DNA of 64,000 nt from assembly GCA_018714805.1 (NCBI GenBank), contig DVMW01000041.1:31656-95655 (forward strand), written 5' to 3'. Of the stretch, positions 24,185-32,812 are shown piece after piece. The notes beneath the pieces are model-generated. The model was not told where the DNA came from, searched no databases, and saw only the letters and a list, made by a program, of their open reading frames with translations. The position numbers and the translations under genes are program-made. Numbering within the stretch: position 1 is the first letter of the stretch; each line of letters opens with the position of its first letter. Origin of the DNA: Candidatus Fimenecus excrementigallinarum (GTDB taxonomy: Bacteria > Bacillota > Clostridia > Oscillospirales > Acutalibacteraceae).

Positions 24185-25021
24185 ATGGCAGGCGTCTTAT
24201 ATGTGGTCGGCACGCCCATCGGCAATCTCGGCGATTTTTCGCCGCGGGCGGCCGAGGTGCTTCGGACCTGCGATTTTATTGCGGCCGAGGACACGCGCGT
24301 CACGCGCAGGCTGCTTAACCATTTTGCAATTCCGACCCCGGTCGTCAGCTATCATGAGCACAACAGCCGCACGGCGGGCGAAAAAATTTTGGACCGCGTG
24401 CTCGCGGGGGAAAGCTGCGCGCTGGTGACGGACGCGGGAATGCCCGCCGTTTCAGACCCGGGCGAGGCGCTCGTCGCCCTGATGCACGCGCACGGCGTGC
24501 GCGTCGAGGCGGTCCCCGGCCCCACGGCGTTTGCCACGGCCGTCGCCGTTTCGGGTCTGCCGTCGCGCCGGTTTACGTTCGAGGGCTTTTTGCCGGTGCA
24601 GAAGGCACAGCGGCGCGCGCTTTTGCAGGCGCTCGCGTCGGAAACGCGCACGCTGGTCTTTTATGAGGCCCCGCACCGTCTTTTCAAAACGCTCTGCGAT
24701 TTGCTGGACGCCTTCGGCGACCGGGAATTGGCGCTCGTCAAGGAACTGACCAAGCTGCACGAAACCGTCGAGCGCACGACGCTGCGCGAAGCGGTGGAAG
24801 CGTACCGCGGAAAAGAGGTACGCGGGGAATACGTGCTTGTCCTGCGCGGCGCCGAAGCGGAAACGACGACCTGGTCGCTGCCGGACGCCGTCGAGCGCGC
24901 ACGGGCGCTTGAACAGGCGGGCATGGGGAAAACGCAGGCCGCAAAAACAGCCGCCCGGGAGAGCGGCTTGAAAAAAAGCGAAATCTATAAAGCGCTGACC
25001 GGGCAGGACGGAGGGGTATAA
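24185..25021 (+). CDS. rsmI: 16S rRNA 2'-O-ribose C1402 methyltransferase
   Basis: 278 aa tetrapyrrole-methylase-fold enzyme that methylates C1402 in the ribosomal P site. Diagnostic N-terminus LYVVGTPIGNLGDFSPRA, AAEDTR, and SYHEHN; SAM-loop DAGMPAVSDPG and GPTA. GGGAGG precedes the ATG. Fifteen bases after trmN6 and one base overlapping the next gene (TAATG). Same order as Bacillus yabB-yabC. Confidence 0.95.
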   Translation: MAGVLYVVGTPIGNLGDFSPRAAEVLRTCDFIAAEDTRVTRRLLNHFAIPTPVVSYHEHNSRTAGEKILDRVLAGESCALVTDAGMPAVSDPGEALVALMHAHGVRVEAVPGPTAFATAVAVSGLPSRRFTFEGFLPVQKAQRRALLQALASETRTLVFYEAPHRLFKTLCDLLDAFGDRELALVKELTKLHETVERTTLREAVEAYRGKEVRGEYVLVLRGAEAETTTWSLPDAVERARALEQAGMGKTQAAKTAARESGLKKSEIYKALTGQDGGV

Positions 25022-25617
25022 TGGAATACTGGTATTTGTGGGTCCTGCTCGCCGTGCTTTGCATAGCGACGGTGCTTGTGCTCATCAAGGCCTCGCGCGC
25101 AAGCGCGCGGCACAGCCGGGAAACGCGCCGTGCGTATGCGGAAATCGAGCGGCTGGCCGCCTGCAAGGCGGAATTCCGGCACGCCGCGGCCGAAACGGTA
25201 CGGGCGGCCGACCCCGCGCGCGCGCTCGACGGGGCGTTTGCCGTTTTGCAGTCGAAGCTGGAGGCCGCCGAAGACAGCGACCGCTGCTTTGCCGAAATGC
25301 ACGCGGCGCAGCAAAACGTCTACACGCTGTACTGGCTCCTGCAGGACGCCGAAACGTCGCTTTCCGCCTTTTTCAAGCGCAACGGCGAGCCGCTGCGCGC
25401 CTTTGCGCCGCGGGCGCTCGAGGCTGTCGGCGCGGCCGACCTGTTTCAAACGGCCAAGCAGATGTACGCCATGTTCGACGAAAAAAACGAAGAAGCCTCG
25501 CTCGACAAAGCGGCCGTGCAGGCGCTGGACGACGCGTTTCGCAGGGATTTTGCACGCGATGCGCTGCTTAAGCAAATCCGGGAATACGAAGCGGCGCACG
25601 CCGCGGAAATATTTTAA
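25021..25617 (+). CDS. Membrane-anchored hypothetical protein
   Basis: 198 aa. One membrane segment at residues 5-23, then an Ala/Glu-rich, predicted all-helical cytoplasmic part. Start overlaps the rsmI stop by one base, so it is coupled to it. No motif recognised. Its stop codon overlaps the stop of the convergent XRE gene within 25614-25617. Reading frame, codon use and coupling support a real gene. Confidence 0.7.
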   Translation: MEYWYLWVLLAVLCIATVLVLIKASRASARHSRETRRAYAEIERLAACKAEFRHAAAETVRAADPARALDGAFAVLQSKLEAAEDSDRCFAEMHAAQQNVYTLYWLLQDAETSLSAFFKRNGEPLRAFAPRALEAVGAADLFQTAKQMYAMFDEKNEEASLDKAAVQALDDAFRRDFARDALLKQIREYEAAHAAEIF

Positions 25618-26228
25618 TCACGCCGGATTTCCCCTACGAATGCGGCGGCGGCTTCCCGCAGCAGGCGTTCGCCGTTTTCCATAACCGTGTGTACGCAGAC
25701 CGGCTCGGCGGGCTTCGCGTCCGCCCCCTCGCCGCTGCGCAGCCGCCGCAGGAGGCCGTCCATGAGCGCGGCGCTGCCGTACTCCGCCGTGTTTGCGGGC
25801 AGCGTAGCCCAATCGGCGGGCAGCACCCCGTCCGCACAGGCGCGCAGGGCGACGCGGTAAACGGCAAGCGCAAAATAGCTGCGCAGCAGGACGGCGGCGT
25901 CCGGGTCTGTGCTCGCAAGCGCGTCGCCGAGCATCGTCGCGGCGCGGAACAGCGTGCCGGTTCGGAATTCCCGGTCCTGCTGCGTATCGCGCTCGTCGTA
26001 CTGCTCGTTAAAGGCGCGGCGCGTGCTGCTCACGCCCAGCAAATAGTCGCAGCTGACGTCGTAAAACGATGCGGCGGCGCACAGGAATTCGAGCCCGCAC
26101 TCGCGGATGCCCTTTTCGTAGTGGGACAGCAGCGCGCCGGAAATGCCCAGCGCGGCGGCCGCTTCTTTTTGCGTGAGGCCCCGTTCGCGCCGCAGCGCAT
26201 GGAGCCGCGCGGGGAAGGTTGCGTTCAT
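25614..26228 (-). CDS. XRE-family transcriptional regulator
   Basis: 204 aa. Residues 5-60 are a clear helix-turn-helix (LHALRRERGLTQKEAAAALGISGALLSHYEKGIRECGLEFL) ending in YDVSCDYLLG, the usual XRE tail. The C-terminal 140 residues are helical and Ala-rich with no known domain. ATG at 26228, six bases after GGAGG. Two copies of TACA-N3-TGTA lie just upstream and are its likely operators. Divergent from the phosphatase-like gene. Confidence 0.88.
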   Translation of the reverse strand: MNATFPARLHALRRERGLTQKEAAAALGISGALLSHYEKGIRECGLEFLCAAASFYDVSCDYLLGVSSTRRAFNEQYDERDTQQDREFRTGTLFRAATMLGDALASTDPDAAVLLRSYFALAVYRVALRACADGVLPADWATLPANTAEYGSAALMDGLLRRLRSGEGADAKPAEPVCVHTVMENGERLLREAAAAFVGEIRRD

Positions 26229-26243
26229 AGCCTGCCTCCGAAA

Positions 26244-26286
26244 TACAGTTTGTAGGAAAAGCATACCACAAAATTTACAGTTTGTA
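26244..26286. promoter_or_regulatory. Paired XRE operator sites in a divergent promoter region
   Basis: Two identical palindromic 11-mers TACAGTTTGTA at 26244-26254 and 26276-26286, centre to centre 32 bases (about three helical turns). They flank a minus-strand -10 candidate TATGCT (26260-26265) and lie between divergent genes. Confidence 0.7.
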
Positions 26287-26314
26287 TATTCTTTCTTTTG
26301 GGACGGTGAATCTT

Positions 26315-26992
26315 TTGAAAACCGCACAGCTGCATTTGATTCGCAACGCCGCTGAGGGCAATGACGAGGGGCGTTACATCGGGCAGACCGACCTGCCCGC
26401 CACCGAAGAGGGGCTGCGCCAGCTTGACGCGCTTATCGAGGAATACGGCGGCTTTCCGCAGGTGGAGGCGGTCTTTTCAAGCCCGCTTTCGCGCTGCCTG
26501 CAAACCGCCCGGCGCATTTACCCGGACAAGGAGCCCATCGTCATGCAGGAGCTTGCCGAATACGATTTCGGCGAGTTTGAGGGGCGCACCGCCGACGAGC
26601 TGAAGGACCTGGACGCGTTTCGGGTCTGGCTGTCCGGCGCAGAGCCCGAAACCCCCGTCCCCTTCGGGGAAAGTCAGGTGGACTTCAACCGGCGCATCTG
26701 CGCGGCGTTCACGCGCATTGTGCAGGGCGTCCTGCAGTCCGGCGTGCGGTCGGCGGCGGTCGTCACGCACGGCGGGGTCATTATGTCGCTGATGGCGGCG
26801 TTCGCCCTGCCCGAAGCCCCCATGCACGAGTGGCTCACGCCCAACGGCTGCGGCTATACCGTGCGGATAGACCCGTTTTTGTGGTCGCACGGCGGAAAGG
26901 TGGAGGCCATTGCGCAATGCCCCGCCGAGCCCGTTTCCGAGGACGACGAACGCGCGCTGTGGGACTATTATCCGCAGGAGCCCGCAGACTGA
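26315..26992 (+). CDS. Histidine-phosphatase-fold protein lacking the nucleophilic His
   Basis: 225 aa from a TTG at 26315 (alternatives GTG 26306 and TTG 26282). The fold of the phosphoglycerate mutase/histidine phosphatase superfamily is clear: GRYIGQTDLPATEEG, FSSPLSRCLQTA, EYDFGEFEGRT and VVTHGGVIMSL with the second His. The N-terminal RHG motif, however, reads LIRNAAEGN, so the nucleophilic His is Asn11. The canonical phospho-histidine mechanism should not work. It may be a pseudo-enzyme, a binding protein or use another residue. Followed 9 bases later by a HAD phosphatase gene. Confidence 0.82.
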   Translation: MKTAQLHLIRNAAEGNDEGRYIGQTDLPATEEGLRQLDALIEEYGGFPQVEAVFSSPLSRCLQTARRIYPDKEPIVMQELAEYDFGEFEGRTADELKDLDAFRVWLSGAEPETPVPFGESQVDFNRRICAAFTRIVQGVLQSGVRSAAVVTHGGVIMSLMAAFALPEAPMHEWLTPNGCGYTVRIDPFLWSHGGKVEAIAQCPAEPVSEDDERALWDYYPQEPAD

Positions 26993-27001
26993 GGGGAAGC
27001 T

Positions 27002-27595
27002 ATGGAAGTCGATATTTACGATTTTGACAAGACCGTCGTCCCGTTTGACAGCGGCTCGACCTTTTTGCTGTTCTGCGTGAAGCGGTACCCGTATCTGCTG
27101 CTGCTTTTGCCGTATTATCTGGCGCTCGGGCTGCTGTACGGGCTGCGCATTTTCACGCTGGACCGGTTCAAGCGCCATATTTTTATCGCCGTGCGCTTTA
27201 TCCCGCTGCAAAAGGCGGTCCGCGCCTTTTGGGACCGGCACGAGCGCGACGTGTTCCCCTGGTTCTTGCCGGAAAACCGCGCGCGGCACACGGTCGTCAT
27301 CAGCGCAAGCCCCGATTTTCTGCTGCGGGAGATTGCCGGCCGGCTGCAGGTCGAAACGCTGCTTTGCACGCGCCACGACCCGAAAACCGGCACGCTTTTG
27401 GGGCACAACTGCCGCGGGGAGGAAAAGGTGCGCCGCTTTCATGCGGCGTTCGGCAAAGACGTGCGCGTGCGCGACGTCTATTCCGACTCCTACCGCCACG
27501 ACCGCCCTATTTTTTCGCTCGGCGAGCGGTGCTTCCACATTGAAAAGGACGGCGCGCAGACAGAGTTTCGCTACGGCGAGCAATACGAACAATAA
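27002..27595 (+). CDS. HAD-family phosphatase (SerB-like IB subclass)
   Basis: 197 aa. Motif I DFDKT (nucleophile Asp7, acid Asp9), motif II SAS in VVISASPDFLL, motif III Lys in GEEKVRRF, and motif IV YSDSYRHD. The helical cap between residues 15 and 90 is hydrophobic, as in SerB-like membrane-proximal phosphatases. GAGGGG precedes the ATG. Likely cotranscribed with the preceding phosphatase-fold gene, which lost its nucleophile. Substrate unknown. Confidence 0.85.
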   Translation: MEVDIYDFDKTVVPFDSGSTFLLFCVKRYPYLLLLLPYYLALGLLYGLRIFTLDRFKRHIFIAVRFIPLQKAVRAFWDRHERDVFPWFLPENRARHTVVISASPDFLLREIAGRLQVETLLCTRHDPKTGTLLGHNCRGEEKVRRFHAAFGKDVRVRDVYSDSYRHDRPIFSLGERCFHIEKDGAQTEFRYGEQYEQ

Positions 27596-27604
27596 ACGCA
27601 CAAG

Positions 27605-27636
27605 AAAAAAGCAGCCCGGTAAAAACCGGGCTGCTT
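27605..27636. terminator. Bidirectional terminator
   Basis: Twelve-base perfect stem AAGCAGCCCGGT/ACCGGGCTGCTT with an AAAA loop; T-run on the minus strand for putP. Between convergent HAD and putP genes. Confidence 0.92.
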
Positions 27637-27652
27637 CGCTTTATCCGCGCGG

Positions 27653-29227
27653 TTACGCCTCTTCCTTATAGAGCCTTGCGCGTTCAAATTCGTCCTCAAT
27701 CTCCTTGCCCGGTTTCTTGGTGAGCAGCGAGACGACGACAATCGCAATGCACGACAGCACGAACGCCGGGAACAGCTCGTAGATGTCGAAAATCCCGCCG
27801 AGCGGCCGCACCAGGAGGTTCCACACAAAGACCATCACGCCGCCCGTGACCATGCCCGCCACGGCGCCCGCGCGCGTGGTGCGCTTCCAAAACAGGGAGA
27901 ACAGCATAATCGGCCCGAACGTGGCGCCGAAGCCCGCCCACGCAAACGACACGACCGTGAAAATGACGCTGTTTTCATCCCAGGCAATGGCGATGCCGAT
28001 AAGCGCAATCACAAGCAGAATGATGCGCGCGACCCACATAACCTGCTTGTCGGTGGCGTTCTTTTTGAGCACGCCGCCGAACAGGTTTTTGGAAAACGCG
28101 GAGGAGGCAATCAGCAGGTAGGAGTCCGACGAACTGATGGTGGCCGCCAGGATGCCCGCCATCACCACGCCCGCAAGCACGGGATGGAACAGCGCGCGGC
28201 TGATGACGATGAAAATGTTTTCCGCGCCGGACGCCGTCGAGAGCGTTTCGTTGACCGGGAACATGGCGCGGCCCATTAAGCCGATGTATACGGCGGCGGT
28301 CAGCGAAATGACGACCCAGACCGTCGCAATGCGGCGCGAGCGGGTCAGTTCCCGGCGCTTGCGGATAGCCATGAAGCGCAGAAGCACCTGCGGCATACCG
28401 AAGTAGCCGAGCCCCCAGGACAGCGTGGAGATAATCGTCAGCGCGCCGTAGCTGCTCGCTTCGCCGAACAGCGGCGAACCGTTCACCGCCTGCTGCACCC
28501 CGGCGGCGTCCACCGTGGGCGTGGCGGTCGCCGTCAGCGAGAAAAAGCCCTCAATGGCCTGCGCGTTTTCAAGCACGGCCGAAACCCCGCCGGCGTTGAC
28601 CGTACCGACCACAAGCACGACGAGAAGCGCCAAAAACATGACGATGCTCTGCATGAAGTCCGACGCGCTCTCGGCCAAAAAGCCGCCTAAGAACGTATAG
28701 ACAAGCACGAACACGGCGCCGACAATCATCATCGTATGATAGGAAAAGCCGAACAGCGTGCTGAACAGCTTGCCGCAGGTCACAAAGCAGCTTGCGGCGT
28801 AGACCGTGAAGAACACAAGGATAAACAGCGCCGAAACAGACAGAATGACCTTTTTCTTTTCATGGTAGCGGTTGCTTAAAAAGTCCGGGATGGTAATGGC
28901 GTCTCCGGAAACGACCGAATAGCTGCGCAGCCGCTTGGCGACGACCAGCCAGTTGATGTAGGTGCCGATGGCGAGCCCCGCCGCCGTCCAAAACGCGTCG
29001 GCAAGCCCGCACCAGTACGCGACGCCCGGCAGCCCCATCAAAAGCCATCCGCTCATGTCGGACGCCTCGGCGCTCATGGCGGTGACCCACGGGCCTAAGG
29101 ACCGGCCGCCCAAAAAGTAGTTGTCGGAGTTTTTCTGCGAACGCTTGGCAAAGTACACGCCGATGCCGATGACAATCAGCATATACGCGCACATGGCGAT
29201 AAGCACCTTTACGGTGTCGGCAGACAT
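27653..29227 (-). CDS. putP: Sodium/proline symporter
   Basis: 524 aa sodium:solute symporter with 12-13 membrane segments; takes up proline (possibly other compatible solutes) with Na+. Family features: SEASDMSGWLLMGLPGVAYWCGLADAFWTA, YGFGYFGMPQVLLRFMAI-like GLGYFGMPQVLLRF, and ISSSDSYLLIASSAF with the Na+ site serines. GGGGGAG precedes the ATG. Monocistronic with a near-consensus promoter and a strong terminator. Assignment to proline is by similarity of the whole plan to PutP. Confidence 0.92.
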   Translation of the reverse strand: MSADTVKVLIAMCAYMLIVIGIGVYFAKRSQKNSDNYFLGGRSLGPWVTAMSAEASDMSGWLLMGLPGVAYWCGLADAFWTAAGLAIGTYINWLVVAKRLRSYSVVSGDAITIPDFLSNRYHEKKKVILSVSALFILVFFTVYAASCFVTCGKLFSTLFGFSYHTMMIVGAVFVLVYTFLGGFLAESASDFMQSIVMFLALLVVLVVGTVNAGGVSAVLENAQAIEGFFSLTATATPTVDAAGVQQAVNGSPLFGEASSYGALTIISTLSWGLGYFGMPQVLLRFMAIRKRRELTRSRRIATVWVVISLTAAVYIGLMGRAMFPVNETLSTASGAENIFIVISRALFHPVLAGVVMAGILAATISSSDSYLLIASSAFSKNLFGGVLKKNATDKQVMWVARIILLVIALIGIAIAWDENSVIFTVVSFAWAGFGATFGPIMLFSLFWKRTTRAGAVAGMVTGGVMVFVWNLLVRPLGGIFDIYELFPAFVLSCIAIVVVSLLTKKPGKEIEDEFERARLYKEEA

Positions 29228-29260
29228 AGTTTCTCCCCCTTAGGAAAATTTTACCGTACT

Positions 29261-29289
29261 ATTATAAAGGAAAACGGCGCTTCTGTAAA
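29261..29289 (-). promoter_or_regulatory. Sigma-A promoter of putP
   Basis: Minus-strand TTTACA (29284-29289), 17-base spacer, TATAAT (29261-29266), 34 bases before the start. Confidence 0.9.
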
Positions 29290-29327
29290 CCTTTTCTTTG
29301 CGGGCCGCAAAAAAGGCAAAACAGGGC

Positions 29328-29356
29328 TTGACAAACGCACGCCCGTTTTTTATGAT
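29328..29356 (+). promoter_or_regulatory. Sigma-A promoter of the MFS gene
   Basis: TTGACA (29328-29333), 17-base spacer, TATGAT (29351-29356). Confidence 0.85.
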
Positions 29357-29417
29357 AGTTGCGTTTGCGGGCCGCTTTGCAGCCTGCGCGCACAGCAAAA
29401 AAGGAGAAACAAACACA

Positions 29418-30599
29418 ATGGCATCCCTTCTTATCGCCGTCATTTACCTCGCGTTCGTGAGCCTCGGCCTGCCGGACTCGCTGCTCGGCTCCGGCTGGCC
29501 GACCATGCAGCTGGATTTCGGGGTCCCGTCGTCCTACGCGGGCTACATTTCCATGACCATTTGCTGCATGACGATTCTCTCGTCGCTTGTAAGCCCGCGC
29601 CTCATGCGCAAAATGCACACCAAATGGATTGTCATTGTTTCGACCCTGCTGACCGTGTTCGGGCTTATCGGCTTTTCGTTTTGCGACCGGTACGCGACGC
29701 TCTTTCTGTTCGCGGTGCCCTACGGCCTGGGGGCGGGCTCCATTGACGCGGCGCTCAACAACTACGTCGCGAACCACTATTCCTCCTCGGTGATGAACTT
29801 CCTGCACTGCTTTTACGGCTTAGGCGCGGTCATCAGCCCGAACATCATGGCGCTGGCGCTGCAATATGCCCGCTGGAACGACGGCTACCGCTGGACGGCG
29901 TATCTCCAGGCGGGCATCCTCGTCGTCTGCATCCTTTCGCTGCCGCTTTGGAAAGCCGAAAAGGACGCGCAGCAGACAGACGCCCGGAAAAAAACCGCCG
30001 GCATTTCGGAAACGCTCCGGCGCCCCGGTATGCTGCCGACGCTCATCGCCTTTTTCGCCTACTGCGCGGGGGAGGCCACGTGCTTTTTGTGGACGTCGAG
30101 CTACTTTGCCGGGACAAGGCCCTGGATGGACGAAAAGCTCGTCGCGTCGTTCGGCTCGCTTATTTTTGCGGGGCTGATGCTCGGGCGGCTGATTTCCGGC
30201 TTCATTTCCAACCGGCTCGGCGACCGGCAGCTTATCCGCATCGGCATTTTGCTGGAATTCCTCGGCATTGCGCTGATTGCGCTGCCGCTGGACGGCTATC
30301 TCGCCGCGGCGGCCGGCTTCCTGCTTGCCGGGACGGGCATGGGGCCGGTTTACCCGGCGATTCAGCACATGGCGCCCGCCAATTTCGGCAAGCGCTACAG
30401 CGCGGCGGCCATCGGGCTGCAAATGGCGTTCGCGTATATAGGCAGTATGTGTATGCCGACGGCGTTCGGCAAATTGCAGCAGGCCGTCGGCATTTGGGTG
30501 CTGCCCCTATACCTCGCGGTGTTCGCGGTTTTGAACCTCGTGCTGCTGGAGGTCGCCTACAAGCGGATTGCAAAGGCAGGCCCCGGAAAGAACGCTTGA
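29418..30599 (+). CDS. Major facilitator superfamily transporter
   Basis: 393 aa with 12 membrane segments. The MFS cytoplasmic loop motif is visible as MLGRLISGFISNRLGDRQLIRIG in the second half and PRLMRKMHTKW in the first. The N-terminus AFVSLGLPDSLLGSGWPTMQLDFG recalls the FucP/sugar-type and YfkF-like MFS members. AAGGAG precedes the ATG at 29418. Divergent from putP with its own promoter and terminator. Substrate unknown; a sugar or nucleoside is plausible for this subgroup. Confidence 0.85.
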   Translation: MASLLIAVIYLAFVSLGLPDSLLGSGWPTMQLDFGVPSSYAGYISMTICCMTILSSLVSPRLMRKMHTKWIVIVSTLLTVFGLIGFSFCDRYATLFLFAVPYGLGAGSIDAALNNYVANHYSSSVMNFLHCFYGLGAVISPNIMALALQYARWNDGYRWTAYLQAGILVVCILSLPLWKAEKDAQQTDARKKTAGISETLRRPGMLPTLIAFFAYCAGEATCFLWTSSYFAGTRPWMDEKLVASFGSLIFAGLMLGRLISGFISNRLGDRQLIRIGILLEFLGIALIALPLDGYLAAAAGFLLAGTGMGPVYPAIQHMAPANFGKRYSAAAIGLQMAFAYIGSMCMPTAFGKLQQAVGIWVLPLYLAVFAVLNLVLLEVAYKRIAKAGPGKNA

Positions 30600-30610
30600 C
30601 GGCAAAAACG

Positions 30611-30648
30611 AACCGGCGCAGTCTCTTGCGGGACTGCGCCGGTTTTTT
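30611..30648 (+). terminator. Terminator of the MFS gene
   Basis: Stem AACCGGCGCAGTC/GACTGCGCCGGTT followed by six T. Confidence 0.95.
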
Positions 30649-30658
30649 ATGGGGCATG

Positions 30659-32125
30659 TTATTCCGCCGACATCATGCGGATGTAGCGCTTGAAAAACTT
30701 GAGCGCGTCCGCCATGCAGGAAATCGGGATGCGTTCGTTGGTGCCGTGCGTGGTCAAAAGCAGCTTTGTGTCCATGACGAACGGCGCGAAGCGGTAGATG
30801 TTGTCGCAGACCTCTTCGTAATGGTACGCGTCCGTACCGCCCATAACCAGATACGGCGCGACAATCATCGTCGGGTCGGCGCGCGTGCAAAGCGACTCGA
30901 AAATCTTAAAGGAGCGGCTGTCGGTCGGCGAGACCTTGGAGGCCTCCTTGCCCTTCAGGTATTCGACCTCAATGTCCTTGTTGCGCACGCTCCTGCGGAT
31001 GTGGGCCTCCACGTCCCGAATCGTCGTGCCGGGCATCATGCGGAAATTGACCGTGACGGAGGCCTTTTGCGGCAGCACGTTCGCCGCCGGGCTGCCGGAG
31101 GCCATGGTGACGGCGGTCGTCGTATGGATAAGCGACGCGGCGGGCGGAATCTTGGTCATGACAAAGGTAATCAGCGGCTTTAAAAGCCACAGGTTGCACA
31201 TGACGATGCGCGCCGGGTAGCTGCAATTTTTGCCAATCTTGCAGAACAGGTCATACACAAAATCCGGCATGGTCGCGCGAAACTGGTGCTTTTCGATGTC
31301 CCGGATAACGTCGGCAAGCTGCCCGACCGCGGTGTGTGCGGGCGGCTGGGAGGAGTGCCCGCCCTTGGCGCTGACGGACACGCGGAAATCGGCGTAGCCC
31401 TTTTCGGCAATCCCCACGCCCGCCAGGCGGTTGTTGAGGATGGAGCCGACCTTCAAATTCAAAATCGCGCCGCCCTCGTCAATGACGCTGTCCAGGTGTA
31501 CGCCGCGCGCCTTCAGCGTGTCGGCAATCGCGCCGGCGCCGGAGGTCTTGGCGGCGACAATCTCCTCGTCGTGGCCGAAGCACAGATAGACCGTACGCGT
31601 CGGCCGGAACCCTTCTGCCAGCAGCGTCTCCACGCTTTCCAGCACCGCGATAAGGTGGTTCTTCATGTCGAGCGCGCCGCGGCCCCAGACGAATTCGCCG
31701 TCGTCAAAGCCGTCGAAGGCGGGGTGCGTCCAGTCGTCCTCCGTTCCCTCGGCGACCGGCACAACGTCCTGGTGCGCGAGCAGCGCAATGGGCGGAAGGT
31801 CCGGGTTTGTCCCCTCCCAGGTGTACAAAAGGCTCGCCAGCGAAATTTCCTCGCGCTTGAGGTTCTTGTGCACCAGCGGGAAGCGCTCCTCAAAAAGCCG
31901 GTGCAGCTTTTGGAACTCGCCCCAGTCCACCTTTTCAACGTCCACATTGGAAACGGTTTTAATCCGAATCGCATCGCTTAAATCCCGGCGGTACTTGTCG
32001 ACGTCCACCGCCTCCTCCTCGAGCGGCTCGGTGTCCGGCGTTTCCGGCTTCCAAAAGGCCGCGCGGATAAGCGTCACAACCAAGAACAAGCCGATAAGTC
32101 CCAGCACTGTCCATAAGACCCACAT
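30659..32125 (-). CDS. M20-family metallopeptidase, membrane-anchored
   Basis: 488 aa. One N-terminal membrane segment (residues 3-23), then an M20/M28-type dizinc peptidase. Metal ligands are visible in LLAHQDVVP, WGRGALDMK, CFGHDEEI and near the C-terminus THGTNERI. The length, the N-terminal anchor and the GTDAYHYEEV segment match carboxypeptidase S / PM20D1-like enzymes that hydrolyse N-acyl amino acids or dipeptides. It follows hisE by 27 bases on the same strand with AAAGGGG and may be read from the his transcript, though its role is not tied to histidine synthesis. Confidence 0.88.
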   Translation of the reverse strand: MWVLWTVLGLIGLFLVVTLIRAAFWKPETPDTEPLEEEAVDVDKYRRDLSDAIRIKTVSNVDVEKVDWGEFQKLHRLFEERFPLVHKNLKREEISLASLLYTWEGTNPDLPPIALLAHQDVVPVAEGTEDDWTHPAFDGFDDGEFVWGRGALDMKNHLIAVLESVETLLAEGFRPTRTVYLCFGHDEEIVAAKTSGAGAIADTLKARGVHLDSVIDEGGAILNLKVGSILNNRLAGVGIAEKGYADFRVSVSAKGGHSSQPPAHTAVGQLADVIRDIEKHQFRATMPDFVYDLFCKIGKNCSYPARIVMCNLWLLKPLITFVMTKIPPAASLIHTTTAVTMASGSPAANVLPQKASVTVNFRMMPGTTIRDVEAHIRRSVRNKDIEVEYLKGKEASKVSPTDSRSFKIFESLCTRADPTMIVAPYLVMGGTDAYHYEEVCDNIYRFAPFVMDTKLLLTTHGTNERIPISCMADALKFFKRYIRMMSAE

Positions 32126-32152
32126 CGTTTTTGCCCCTTTCGAGCGTTTCGC

Positions 32153-32479
32153 TCAGGTATTTTTATCGACCTTGTGAAAGGTCTTCAGGTTGCCCTCTTT
32201 CCGGTGGCGGCGCGCAAGCTCCGCTTTGACGTCGTCGGGCGTAATCCCCTCGTTCGCCATCATCACGACCAGGTGGAACAGCAGGTCGGAAATTTCGCCG
32301 ACCGTGTCCGCCTTCACGCCGTTTTTGGCGGCGATTACGGTTTCGGCGGCCTCCTCGCCGACCTTCTTTAAAATTTTGTCGAGCCCCTGCTCAAACAGGT
32401 AGCAGGTGTAGGACCCCTCCCGCTTTTCCTGCCGCCGGCTTTCGGCGACGGCGTAGAGCTCGTCGAGCACGTCGTTCAT
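32153..32479 (-). CDS. hisE: Phosphoribosyl-ATP pyrophosphatase
   Basis: 108 aa all-helical MazG-like enzyme, second step of histidine synthesis. Metal-binding [11 protein letters not shown] and [10 protein letters not shown] motifs are intact. Starts with an ATGA overlap on hisI, so the two activities that are fused as HisIE in many bacteria are separate but coupled here. Last his gene of the operon. Confidence 0.95.
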   Translation of the reverse strand: MNDVLDELYAVAESRRQEKREGSYTCYLFEQGLDKILKKVGEEAAETVIAAKNGVKADTVGEISDLLFHLVVMMANEGITPDDVKAELARRHRKEGNLKTFHKVDKNT

Positions 32480-32802
32480 GTCGTCTCCTCCCAGATTGTA
32501 TCAAAAAAGCAGCTTTTTTTGCCCGTGTGGCAGGCGGGGCCCGTCTGGACAACCGTCACCAACAGCGTATCCGAATCGCAGTCGCCCGCAATGCGCACGA
32601 CCCTTTGGACGTGGCCGGAGGTCTCGCCCTTGTGCCAGAGCTTACCGCGCGAGCGGCTGAAAAACCAGGTGTAGCCGGTTTCGAGCGTCTTTTGCAGGGA
32701 TTCCCGGTTCATGTAGGCGAGCATCAGCACCTCGCCCGTCCCCGCCTCCTGCACGACGGCGGGAACCAGCTCGCCCTTTTGAAAGAATTTGTCCAAATCC
32801 AT
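32476..32802 (-). CDS. hisI: Phosphoribosyl-AMP cyclohydrolase
   Basis: 108 aa zinc enzyme, third step of histidine synthesis. Motifs: [23 protein letters not shown] and the Zn/Mg ligands in DCDSDTLL and CHTGKKSCF. Start at 32802 after AGGGGAG; an upstream in-frame extension overlaps hisA. hisF, which normally sits between hisA and hisI, is absent: only 10 bases separate hisA and hisI. Confidence 0.95.
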   Translation of the reverse strand: MDLDKFFQKGELVPAVVQEAGTGEVLMLAYMNRESLQKTLETGYTWFFSRSRGKLWHKGETSGHVQRVVRIAGDCDSDTLLVTVVQTGPACHTGKKSCFFDTIWEETT

Positions 32803-32812
32803 TGCTTCTCCC

